Assembly (NCBI GenBank): GCA_040389045.1
Contig: JAZKAT010000022.1
Coordinates: 1 to 64,000 of the forward strand
Direction: 5' to 3'
DNA: 64,000 nt
From: UBA5158 sp040389045
Lineage (GTDB): Bacteria; Pseudomonadota; Gammaproteobacteria; DSM-16500
The notes under the pieces were generated by a model, which had not been told where the DNA came from, made no database searches, and was given only the letters and a program-made list of their open reading frames with translations. Below are positions 23,147-31,066 of the stretch, one piece after another. The translations under genes and the position numbers were made by a program. Numbering within the stretch: position 1 is the first letter of the stretch; the number at the start of each line of letters is the position of its first letter.

Positions 23147-25654
23147 ATGCCTTTGATCCCTAACCAAAATGAGCAAGACGCTGCCAGATGCGCCAGGGAA
23201 TTCAAAGACTTTATTAAAGTTATCAAAAATCTTGATCAAAAGACTTCTGCCTCAACGATCACCAAGGTGAAAGCAAATTTTCAATTGTTAGAAACCAAAG
23301 CAAAATCCATATTAGCTATTATCAAAACTGACGCTGAAAGGAATAAACTATCTGAAATTAATAATTATTATTTCCGTTATTTTCTGGAACAAGTCTCACG
23401 CTATAATCAATATTTTAACGAGATCGCCAATATTAACGATCAGCGCAATCCTGATACCACGCATCCCGTGCTGGCGTTTGCCGCCAAAGATATTTTAGCG
23501 AATGCCGCCATCACCCCGATTAAAGATGATTTGCTGGTCCAGTCAGAGCCAGTGAAAATGACGGTAACCGTAAAAAGCAAAGATAAAGGCGACATTTTCA
23601 AACCGCACTTTGAAATAATGGAAAAAGGTACAAAGCATCATTATTATCGTGCCAAAACTACACCTGATGATCAACTACATCAGGACTTGCCTCATTATAT
23701 GGAAGCGAACAAACAAATTTTTTTAGCGACGCAAGGTGAAAACGTGCTTAGCTTGATTAAAGGTGATTGGAACCATGGTTCTGATGCTTATTTTCAAGTC
23801 GCTGATAGAGAACGTCATGGTATTGAAAAAGCGCTGTTTGAAACCGCGCTCACCAACATCAAGGAAGGCCAATCATTAAGTGATGAACAACTGACGGTTT
23901 TGGAAAAAGGAAAATATTATCGTTATCCCATACCGATAAGATTCATGGTGAAACCACCCGCAGAAGAAAAAGAAGAAAAAGCCAGCGCAGAAAAACCAGA
24001 TCACAAAATCACTCACGTTGGTCATGCGGCTGAAATTTTAACAATGAACAGCACAGTACCTTTAACACTTTCTATAGACCCAGTGCATTACCAGAGTGGT
24101 ACGGGAGGCTTGATAGCTCCGGCGGCGAAATTATTTTATGACCGACATACCGCTCCAGCAATGACGACGGACAGTTATCCGAAAATGAATGTGGTAATTA
24201 TTTCCCATAATCACCATGATCATATGTGTCCCTGTTCGTTGCAAGAAGGCTTTGCGCACAGCAACACTTTGTTCATCGTTCCCAAAGGTGACGCAAAACA
24301 TATGAAAAGTTCCGCCTTCGCCCTTAAAAATGCGAATGTCGTCGAATTCAATTCCTGGGATGACTCAGCGGAAATTGAATTAACTAACGCCGAAGGTGTC
24401 AGTTCAAAGTATGAAGTGCGGGCCCTCCCCGCCAATCATGCAAGTAACCGTGGCCCCACCGATTTTTATGAATCATTGTATATGGGTTATATGGTACGTG
24501 ATCTCTCCAAAAATCAAGTTGTGTTATTCACCGGCGATACCGCCGTTCTGTCTGACCAGCATTTCGAGCAACTGGAAAAATATCTGGTGGATAATAATTT
24601 ATTCCTGCAGTCAGCATGTATTGCTCATGGACCTGACCGCCCACGCAAATGGATGGAATGCACTCACCAATCAACCGCGGATGCCATCGCCATGCATGCA
24701 CGGTTTAATATGATGAATGCCGCGGTATATGCGAAACAACAAAATAAAAAAGTCGAAGATTTAACCTTTCAAGAACTCAAAAATGTCGCCTGCCATGGCA
24801 TAGGCTATCATCAAGGCTGTTATCGCCTGGGGGTCTTAACCAATCAAGACGTAAATACCACTATTTTACGCATGCTGGCCACGCTTAAATCGGTGGCTGA
24901 CGTAGCCATCAAAGATATCAATGCGGAATTTTTAAAAGATAATATTTTTTATCATTTCATGGATGAATTTGAACGAATTGGTGTATTGGATACTATTAAG
25001 AGTTACCAGAAACTGTCCGGCACATTAAACGCAGGGCAAGTAGCAAGACTGGTAACGTCTCATTTAACCGTTCCTGTCCCCGGCGCTGGCGTGGATTTCC
25101 AAGCCAAAACCCCACACCCTGGCTTCACTTTTAATTATGAATCCCTGATGCAGAACCGCGATCCGAACGTGAAAACATTTGATCCGAATGTGGCTGCTTA
25201 TGATTATTTTGCCGCCCATCTTTTCCCCAAATATTTTATGCCGAAAGTAAAAACCCGCGAATTAATTGAGCTTGGATTAAATATTTATTTGCAACGTCCC
25301 CGCAAAACTTATGCAGCGAGTAAAGCACCGCAGGTGCAAGCATTTCTAGCAAGCCTGCCGCAAATTGCTGAGGCGAATTTAGTTGCTGAATTAGGGAAAT
25401 TTTATAGTAGTATTTTTCCACCACAAGATAACGGCATTCGTGACGAAGGACATTTACATACCATGATAACCCTGCTCGGTGGATTGATACAATTTCCAGA
25501 ATTTCGTAAACAATTTCAAGACCGGCATAACGAATTACGCGGTATAAAATCAACTTCGGTAGCAAAACATTCTAAATTCGCTGATAAAAGCTCGACAACC
25601 CTACTTGCGGGGCAAGTTGAAGTGCGCGAACATAAACACCAACCACGAAGTTAG
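23147..25654 (+). CDS. NAPE-PLD-like metallo-beta-lactamase-fold protein (835 aa), candidate effector
   Basis: A metallo-beta-lactamase domain spans about 285-520. It shows THVGHAA (289-295), SIDPVHY, the metal motif HNHHDH (354-359), His431 (PANHAS), Asp464 (FTGDTA) and His507 (CTHQST). The motif spacing and the WIGHA/LTDP/ISHNHYDH/FAGDTG-like wording match the N-acyl-phosphatidylethanolamine phospholipase D/UlaG-like branch (PF12706), so phospholipid or phosphodiester hydrolysis is plausible. Typical members have 300-400 residues; here 285 N-terminal and about 310 C-terminal residues are unrecognised, Lys/Glu-rich and helical. There is no signal peptide. GGAG lies 5 nt before ATG. The gene is divergent from the PP2C gene, with 223 bp between them and TATAAT at 23082-23087. 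Confidence 0.72.
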   Translation: MPLIPNQNEQDAARCAREFKDFIKVIKNLDQKTSASTITKVKANFQLLETKAKSILAIIKTDAERNKLSEINNYYFRYFLEQVSRYNQYFNEIANINDQRNPDTTHPVLAFAAKDILANAAITPIKDDLLVQSEPVKMTVTVKSKDKGDIFKPHFEIMEKGTKHHYYRAKTTPDDQLHQDLPHYMEANKQIFLATQGENVLSLIKGDWNHGSDAYFQVADRERHGIEKALFETALTNIKEGQSLSDEQLTVLEKGKYYRYPIPIRFMVKPPAEEKEEKASAEKPDHKITHVGHAAEILTMNSTVPLTLSIDPVHYQSGTGGLIAPAAKLFYDRHTAPAMTTDSYPKMNVVIISHNHHDHMCPCSLQEGFAHSNTLFIVPKGDAKHMKSSAFALKNANVVEFNSWDDSAEIELTNAEGVSSKYEVRALPANHASNRGPTDFYESLYMGYMVRDLSKNQVVLFTGDTAVLSDQHFEQLEKYLVDNNLFLQSACIAHGPDRPRKWMECTHQSTADAIAMHARFNMMNAAVYAKQQNKKVEDLTFQELKNVACHGIGYHQGCYRLGVLTNQDVNTTILRMLATLKSVADVAIKDINAEFLKDNIFYHFMDEFERIGVLDTIKSYQKLSGTLNAGQVARLVTSHLTVPVPGAGVDFQAKTPHPGFTFNYESLMQNRDPNVKTFDPNVAAYDYFAAHLFPKYFMPKVKTRELIELGLNIYLQRPRKTYAASKAPQVQAFLASLPQIAEANLVAELGKFYSSIFPPQDNGIRDEGHLHTMITLLGGLIQFPEFRKQFQDRHNELRGIKSTSVAKHSKFADKSSTTLLAGQVEVREHKHQPRS

Positions 25655-25661
25655 AACGTTA

Positions 25662-26489
25662 CTAAGTTTTTTGTGGTGCAACTATTGCAGGTGTGGTTGG
25701 CAGGACAAAATAATTACGCTTCGCCGCGTCTAATACCGTTTGTAATGCATCCGGTTCAATGACAAATTCACCTTGAAACGGTCTATCTAACGTCAGCAGT
25801 AAAAAAATCATGGAAGACGCCATTAACGCTGCTGCCGACGCGCTCAACAAATGTAACCAGATATTCATGCCATAAAGAAAATTAATCCCAATAGCGAGAA
25901 TAGTACCGATCAAAATGACTACCCACAATTCGGCGCTCAGTTGCTCGGTGCTTTGCGCAATACGTTCTTCACGGGCCGAATACAAGGCTTTTTCTTCCTC
26001 CATGATGTCCTTTATGACTATGCTATCCATTGGCGTCACCAGCGGATAACCTCGTAATGTCACACTCATTTGATCGACTAACTGATCACCCGTGTCGCCC
26101 ACATTTTGATTTTTTCTCATCTTTGGCCATTCTTTGGTAATAACCAAATTAAGATAATTTATTAACTGTGTTTCAAGCTGGGTGCGCACAGGTTCATTCA
26201 AGAGTGTACTGGTGCGATAAAGATTCGCTACCGCATTGGCTTCCCGTTGCACCGCATCGGAGGCCGAGGCTAAATTGTTAATAAGATATAAAGCGCTTAT
26301 GCCCACCAGCACGCCATAAATCAAACCTATTAACCCAGACACAGTGCCAATTACAGCATTGTCTTTAAACCTGACTTCGTGGGGAACAAGAACTTTAACG
26401 ACGAGGACGCCGATAATCGATATGGCGATACCTAATATAACCAAAACTGTAAATAACTCGGCATCGGTCATGTGAAAGAGAAAGTCCAT
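25662..26489 (-). CDS. DUF4239 (bestrophin-like) membrane protein
   Basis: The 275-residue inner-membrane protein has two N-terminal membrane helices (about 10-32 and 45-70) and two near the C-terminus (about 185-207 and 213-235). They are joined by a long soluble helical region with the family pattern REANAVANLYRTS, then ALYSAREERI. This is the DUF4239 layout, described as bestrophin-like, and function is not established. ATG 26489 is used because GGGGA is correctly placed upstream; the longer frame begins at a TTG within that site. The stop is 7 bp from the stop of the convergent metallo-hydrolase gene, leaving no room for a separate terminator. Confidence 0.75.
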   Translation of the reverse strand: MDFLFHMTDAELFTVLVILGIAISIIGVLVVKVLVPHEVRFKDNAVIGTVSGLIGLIYGVLVGISALYLINNLASASDAVQREANAVANLYRTSTLLNEPVRTQLETQLINYLNLVITKEWPKMRKNQNVGDTGDQLVDQMSVTLRGYPLVTPMDSIVIKDIMEEEKALYSAREERIAQSTEQLSAELWVVILIGTILAIGINFLYGMNIWLHLLSASAAALMASSMIFLLLTLDRPFQGEFVIEPDALQTVLDAAKRNYFVLPTTPAIVAPQKT

Positions 26490-26793
26490 ATTAAGAATCC
26501 CCAAAGTATTTATTTACAATAGAACATCTCACTTCTGAACGCAATTTTACCTATAATTTGCTGCGTTGCATCACGGAAATATTAACGGATTACCAGTAAT
26601 TTTTTGCTGGGGCTTTAACAAATTAAAATTAATACGCGACCGCAAGCTACACAAAATACACGGTTTTTTCAGGCAAAAACGCTTAATAAAAAAACTTTAC
26701 GCCGAACTATGGAACAAAAGTGGTATAATTTGACTTGTAGTATTTACAACACCATTAATAACAACATGTTGACTCAAAATGGGGGTAAATTTT
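26490..26793 (+). other. Divergent intergenic region
   Basis: No gene is seen. A TATAAT at 26724-26729 is the best -10 candidate for the His-rich protein gene, without a convincing -35. Several TTAA cores occur at 26615-26633, but not with 11-bp spacing. Confidence 0.3.
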
Positions 26794-27180
26794 ATGTTAT
26801 GGTCACGCGTAGGTTTGTCCTCTCTTGTAATTTGCAGTCTTTTTGCCTTTACCGGCGCTGCAAATGCTCATGAAGATGATATGAATTATGATAACTATAG
26901 TTATACCAATGGGGTCTATATCGCACCCGTACCTGCTTCACCAATGGTACGTTATGGATATGGTTACCGTCATGGCTATCATCACTATATGCATCATGCT
27001 TCCCGTCATCATCACGGTTGCTACGCGCACAATGGGCACATGTATCGCGGTTATTACGTATGCAAGAAATATGTATACGAAATTACCCCAATGCATAGAG
27101 ATGCTTCTTGTAGCGACTGGAAGTTTGAATGGCTGCCAGCTTCACGATGGCACCACTCAGCTTACAAAAGCATGAGCTAA
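26794..27180 (+). CDS. His/Tyr-rich secreted protein
   Basis: The 128-residue product has a signal peptide (1-24, ending ANA-H). Its mature part is exceptionally rich in His and Tyr (YGYGYRHGYHHYMHHASRHH), followed by a region with three cysteines (HHHGCYAHNGH, YVCKKY, ASCSDW). Clustered histidines suggest periplasmic binding of divalent metal, but no family is recognised and the bias could be structural. ATG 26794 is preferred over 26779 because GGGGG at 26781-26785 precedes it by 8 nt. A 15-bp-stem terminator follows. Confidence 0.65.
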   Translation: MLWSRVGLSSLVICSLFAFTGAANAHEDDMNYDNYSYTNGVYIAPVPASPMVRYGYGYRHGYHHYMHHASRHHHGCYAHNGHMYRGYYVCKKYVYEITPMHRDASCSDWKFEWLPASRWHHSAYKSMS

Positions 27181-27199
27181 ACTATAGTCTAAGAGCATG

Positions 27200-27241
27200 T
27201 TAGAAGTTATCATCCACAAGATGATAACTTCTAACTATTTT
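27200..27241. terminator. Strong 15-bp hairpin terminator between convergent genes
   Basis: TTAGAAGTTATCATC (27200-27214) pairs perfectly with GATGATAACTTCTAA (27220-27234) around a CACAA loop, then CTATTTT. It follows the His-rich gene and overlaps the end of the convergent cytochrome b561 gene, whose stop codon is at 27235-27237. Confidence 0.85.
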
Positions 27242-27792
27242 GGTTCCCTGGCAATTCCCAGCATACGCCGCAAAATATTATCCTTCTCCACGAAATGATG
27301 CTCTAGAGCAGCTCCTATATGGCCGCAGAGCAACACAATCAAACTATAAGCCAACCATTGATGAATCGTACCAAACAAGCTGGCGAGGGCATCGTCAGGT
27401 GCTATGATAGGCGGCACGACAAACAAGCCAAAAAACGAGGGTGCAAAACCCGCCGCACACGACAGTAAATAACCCGTGATCGGCATCGCGAACAAAAACC
27501 CGTATAACAGCCAATGCAAGCTATGGGCCAATCCTTTCTGCCACCACGGCATAGTATCAGGGTACCGGGGAGTTATATTTGCTAGTCGCCAACCTAAGCG
27601 CAACGACGCTAACATTAATACCAGAATGCCAAATTCTTTATGGTAGCGGAATAAATCCAGTTTCAAGGGCCCCAGTTTTAAAGTCACCATGTATAGTCCC
27701 ACCGCTAACATACAAATGACAATAATCGAAATTACCCAATGCAGGGTGATGGCGACCCAGCCGTAACGATCGGGGGTATTAGTGAATTGCAT
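27235..27792 (-). CDS. Cytochrome b561 (bacterial CybB/YodB type)
   Basis: The 185-residue protein has four hydrophobic helices and the family histidines: His18 (ITLHW) in helix 1, His51 (RYHKEFG) near helix 2, and His143 (TIHQWLAY) and His157 (LCGHIGA) in the last helix region. These coordinate two b-type hemes in PF01292 proteins, which pass electrons from quinol to partners such as superoxide or periplasmic oxidases. The opening NTPDRYGWVAITLHW and the C-terminal LEHHFVEKDNILRRML are typical. AGGA precedes the start. It stands alone. Confidence 0.88.
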   Translation of the reverse strand: MQFTNTPDRYGWVAITLHWVISIIVICMLAVGLYMVTLKLGPLKLDLFRYHKEFGILVLMLASLRLGWRLANITPRYPDTMPWWQKGLAHSLHWLLYGFLFAMPITGYLLSCAAGFAPSFFGLFVVPPIIAPDDALASLFGTIHQWLAYSLIVLLCGHIGAALEHHFVEKDNILRRMLGIAREPK

Positions 27793-27862
27793 AGTGACTA
27801 CATCCTGTAGGGTGAATGCTGCAGTATAGCTTTGCTAAAAGCCAGGGGGAAAGGGGTTGCGG

Positions 27863-29698
27863 TTATTTATTTTCTTTATCCTTGGGACGTTTCGACTTTT
27901 CGCCATGCAGCCATTTCTTGATAGCTTTTACCGTCGCATCATAACCCAGCTTAATCATTTCATCGGCCTGCTTATTGGTAACTTTCATCAAATTATATCC
28001 TGATAAATCCGGGCTGATTAACACATCTGCCGACTTGGCGTTTTCCGTTTGTTTGACGGTAGACCCAACCAGCAACGAGCGTAAAAACATATCGACAAAA
28101 TGCGGATACTTATAATCTTTATGCGCCAGGCGCAGCTTACTCATGACCACAGTGGAAAGCGTCAAGATAGGTGGAAATTTATAATGTTTTTCTTCGTTAA
28201 CATTATGGATTAATTCCACGGCGATAATAGTGCCTATGCTGCTGGATAACTTACGCATTAAATCAGTTGGCAAATTGTTAACGATACCGCCATCCAAATG
28301 CAATTGACCGTGAATCACTAAGGGCGGATAAACGCCGGGCACCGCGGTGCTGCCACGAATTTTTTTCCATAATAACCCTTGCTTATGCATGGCCTGGTCA
28401 CTTTTGGAGAGATTACAAGTGACACAAAAATATGGCAGCCACAAATTTTCAATGCGGGCGGCGCCAAACATTTTCTTTAATTCCATGGTATACGTTTTAC
28501 TACTGAAGAGGGAGACGGCTGGCCAAGTCACATTCCACAAACGGATAGCCTTGCCGGTAATTTCAGAAAGCGTTAAGAGTTGTTTGCGCGAATCTTCATA
28601 GGTTTCATGATAGGCATAATAACCCGCAACGATTGAACCACCACTCGTACCACCGATGGCATCAATTGGCACACCAAGTTCGTTTAATGCTTTCAAAGCG
28701 CCGATATGCGCCCAGCCACGCACGCCGCCACCGCTTAGCACTAACCCTATCGCGCGACCGCGCACAAAACGCGTCAAGCGTTCCCAATCCGCCTCGTCCC
28801 AAACGCGCACATGATGGTGCAGGGCAAATTTAGCTATTTTCAGCCATTCACGCGTTTGGACGGGCGCAAGTTTTTTGTCATGGTGTAACAAAACCAATTC
28901 TGGCTTGGCTTTATAGGTTAACTCTTTGTTATGGATGCGCTTGTGAGTGAATGGATTGAGATAGGGTTTATTAGCGCCATTGGCGACTACATAAAGCATA
29001 TCCATTTTATCTAAGGCGATTTTGGCCAGCGGCGATCGCTTTAATCCCAGGACATAAAGAATTTTTTCATTATTTTCTTCATTCTCATTGATAAAATCTT
29101 CCAGCTCGTGCACTGTTTTAAATCGCGCATAAAGCGCAGGCTCGTCATATAATAAAATGACATTGGTAAAATTTTTAATTTGTTCACGCAGCTTTTCGAC
29201 TAATAGTTCCGTGCCGCATTTTTTATTTGCCGATAAAAATACGATGTGTTTTTTGGCTGGCTCTTTGGCGGCGAACAATTCGGTTAAATTACGCGAACGC
29301 TGCCCTAATAAATCGATGGTCTGCAGCAACACATCAGGGTGGTCACTGCAAAGTTTACAAAATACTTCGCGGGATAATTTTAATAACACACAAGTGGTTA
29401 AGGCCTTAGCCGAGCCACTACGCGGTTCGTGGGAAATCGCGCCAATTTCACCTAGCGTTTCACCCGCCCGCACTTCGCCAACGAGTTTTTCCTGCTTGTT
29501 AATGGATTTAACGAGAATAACAATTTTACCGCTGACTAATAGATAAAGCCCGTCAGAAACATCGCCCTGACGAAATAACATTTTATTTCTGGCTACGTTG
29601 ATTTTTTTAAATTTTTTACTTAACGGTTTGAGAGTGGCTTCATCTAACGAAGAAAATAGTTTGCAGGCTTTAATTAAATGCAGGATTTCTTCAGTCAT
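27863..29698 (-). CDS. Cyclic-nucleotide-domain patatin-like phospholipase (NTE/RssA type)
   Basis: The 611-residue protein has a cNMP-binding domain (about 12-125; GDVSDGLYLLVSGKI, then GETLGEIGAISHEPRSGSAKA), a Rossmann-like linker (150-300) and a patatin domain (about 316-480). The patatin domain contains the oxyanion loop SGGGVRGWAHIGAL (322-335), nucleophile Ser352 in GGTSGGS and Asp469 in LDGGIVNN. Both catalytic residues are intact, so it should be a lysophospholipase/phospholipase A. The phosphate-binding cassette is R-S-G-S-A where cyclic-nucleotide binders have R-[ST]-A, so ligand binding is uncertain. The architecture equals that of eukaryotic neuropathy target esterase and several bacterial homologues. 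AGGAAA precedes ATG. Confidence 0.87.
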   Translation of the reverse strand: MTEEILHLIKACKLFSSLDEATLKPLSKKFKKINVARNKMLFRQGDVSDGLYLLVSGKIVILVKSINKQEKLVGEVRAGETLGEIGAISHEPRSGSAKALTTCVLLKLSREVFCKLCSDHPDVLLQTIDLLGQRSRNLTELFAAKEPAKKHIVFLSANKKCGTELLVEKLREQIKNFTNVILLYDEPALYARFKTVHELEDFINENEENNEKILYVLGLKRSPLAKIALDKMDMLYVVANGANKPYLNPFTHKRIHNKELTYKAKPELVLLHHDKKLAPVQTREWLKIAKFALHHHVRVWDEADWERLTRFVRGRAIGLVLSGGGVRGWAHIGALKALNELGVPIDAIGGTSGGSIVAGYYAYHETYEDSRKQLLTLSEITGKAIRLWNVTWPAVSLFSSKTYTMELKKMFGAARIENLWLPYFCVTCNLSKSDQAMHKQGLLWKKIRGSTAVPGVYPPLVIHGQLHLDGGIVNNLPTDLMRKLSSSIGTIIAVELIHNVNEEKHYKFPPILTLSTVVMSKLRLAHKDYKYPHFVDMFLRSLLVGSTVKQTENAKSADVLISPDLSGYNLMKVTNKQADEMIKLGYDATVKAIKKWLHGEKSKRPKDKENK

Positions 29699-29880
29699 AC
29701 ATTTCCTGTGTTTTCTTGCGGCGTATAGTCTAGTTTAGCATTGTAAAAAGAAAATAGTTCTGCTAAAAAATCGCTATAAATAATAATATTGTCCAAATAA
29801 AGACGCTCGTTTTCATTTCCACAAGTTGTGTCTGGACAATTACTGATATAATATATTTTTATTTAGCAGGAGATTAATCG

Positions 29881-30431
29881 GTGAAAAATTATTTCGTGAA
29901 TATAGCAACAATCTTGCTATTAAGCATAACCAGTGTTGCGCTTGCAGATTCAACTGTATACCCTGGCGAGCCAATGAAACCTCCAAAGCCTATAAACGGC
30001 CCTGCTAAAAGCTGCGCTAAACTTATCAACACATGTCTAACAGCAGGATATACTCTTAGTGGTCCACCGGGNNNNNNNNNNNNNNNNNNNNNNNNNNNNN
30101 NNNNNNNNNNNNNNNNNNNNNNNNNNNNNNNNNNNNNNNNNNNNNNNNNNNNNNNNNNNNNNNNNNNNNNNCTAAACTTATCAACACATGTCTAACAGCA
30201 GGATATACTCTTAGTGGTCCACCGGGCAAAAATTTGGAGGCTGATTGTGTTAACAAAATGTTAGGAACACCGCCTTCAATACCTAGGGACATTGGAATGT
30301 TAGGCCCAAATGATATAGATGATTGCAAAGCTGCAACGCCTGTTCCCGCTGCCACTACAACAACTACCACAACAACCACTACTCCTGCAGCAGGCGCTGC
30401 GCACGAAGTAAATCCTGATCCAGGTGGTTGA
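29881..30431 (+). CDS. Secreted Cys/poly-Thr protein, interrupted by an artefactual gap
   Basis: GTG at 29881 follows AGGAGA at 7 nt. The frame breaks at the N-run, but the 55 bp before the gap (30017-30071) recur after it (30172-30226). Removing the gap plus one copy gives one open frame of 131 residues ending in TGA at 30429-30431. The product has a signal peptide (1-22, ending ALA) and a mature domain with four cysteines (45, 52, 71, 97), suggesting two disulfides. A run of ten threonines flanked by Pro/Ala (107-116) and a short Gly/Pro tail follow. No family is recognised. Export to the periplasm or cell surface is likely. Confidence 0.65.
30072..30171. other. 100-N assembly gap flanked by a 55-bp duplicate
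   Basis: Exactly 100 Ns separate two identical 55-bp stretches (30017-30071 and 30172-30226). This pattern fits scaffolding of two contigs that really overlap by one assembly k-mer, not a true unknown region. Confidence 0.9.
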
Positions 30432-30439
30432 GCCAATAG

Positions 30440-30475
30440 ACTAAGGCACACCTTGTGTGCCTTAGTTGTTTTATT
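30440..30475 (+). terminator. Strong intrinsic terminator
   Basis: ACTAAGGCACAC (30440-30451) pairs with GTGTGCCTTAGT (30455-30466) around CTT, followed by TGTTTTATT. It ends the poly-Thr protein gene. The convergent YceI gene stop lies inside its U-tract. Confidence 0.85.
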
Positions 30476-31055
30476 CGGCTGCCTGACCTTCTGCTTCTAT
30501 ATTAACTTTTACTTTATTACCTAAAGCAGGTGACAAAGTTTCTATGCCAAAATCACTTCTATCAATAGTCGTTTCCGCACTAAAACCCGCTGCTTTTTTC
30601 TCGGTGATGGGATTGGTGCCAATTTTATTAAGTTTGACATTTAGGGTTACCGGTTTAGTAACGCCGTGCATGGTTAACATACCTGTCACTTGCGCCGTGT
30701 CTTTGCCTGTTAATTTAACTTTGTCACTCACAAAAGTCGCCGTGGGAAATTGGTCAGCATCAAAAAAAGCTTTACTCTTTAAATGTTCATCCAGCTTGGG
30801 AATACCGGTATCAACGCTGGCAATTTTAATCGTCACATTGACTTTGCTGTCTTGCGGTTTTTGTTCATCCAGAATGAGTGTGCCATCGGCTTGCCATTTA
30901 CCCGATGGATTGGAAAAACCAAAATGGCTGATATGCCATAGCACACTAGTATGATTTGGGTCTAATTGATAAGTTACCGGCGCGGCCTGCGCAGGCATGC
31001 TAATCATGAGCATGGTTGAAGTAGTGATAAGTCCGGCAAATATACGTAGTAACAT
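30471..31055 (-). CDS. YceI-family periplasmic protein
   Basis: The 194-residue protein has a signal peptide (1-24, ending AQA) and the YceI lipocalin-like domain: YQLDPNHTSVLWHISHFGFSNPSGKW at the start, DEHLKSKAFFDADQFPTATFVS in the middle, TMHGVTKPVTL and the closing DRSDFGIETLSPALGNKVKV. YceI domains bind isoprenoid or fatty-amide ligands in a barrel and are often linked to quinone or lipid handling and stress. AAGGAG precedes ATG, which lies 11 bp after the RND pump stop. It is therefore probably the last gene of the efflux operon, an unusual association. Confidence 0.88.
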   Translation of the reverse strand: MLLRIFAGLITTSTMLMISMPAQAAPVTYQLDPNHTSVLWHISHFGFSNPSGKWQADGTLILDEQKPQDSKVNVTIKIASVDTGIPKLDEHLKSKAFFDADQFPTATFVSDKVKLTGKDTAQVTGMLTMHGVTKPVTLNVKLNKIGTNPITEKKAAGFSAETTIDRSDFGIETLSPALGNKVKVNIEAEGQAAE

Positions 31056-31066
31056 AGTAAGCTCCT

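Noticed and set aside
29788..29840. ATTGTCCA/TGGACAAT inverted repeat upstream of the poly-Thr protein gene
   Set aside because: Arms are only 8 bp and 37 bp apart; too weak to call an operator without further copies.
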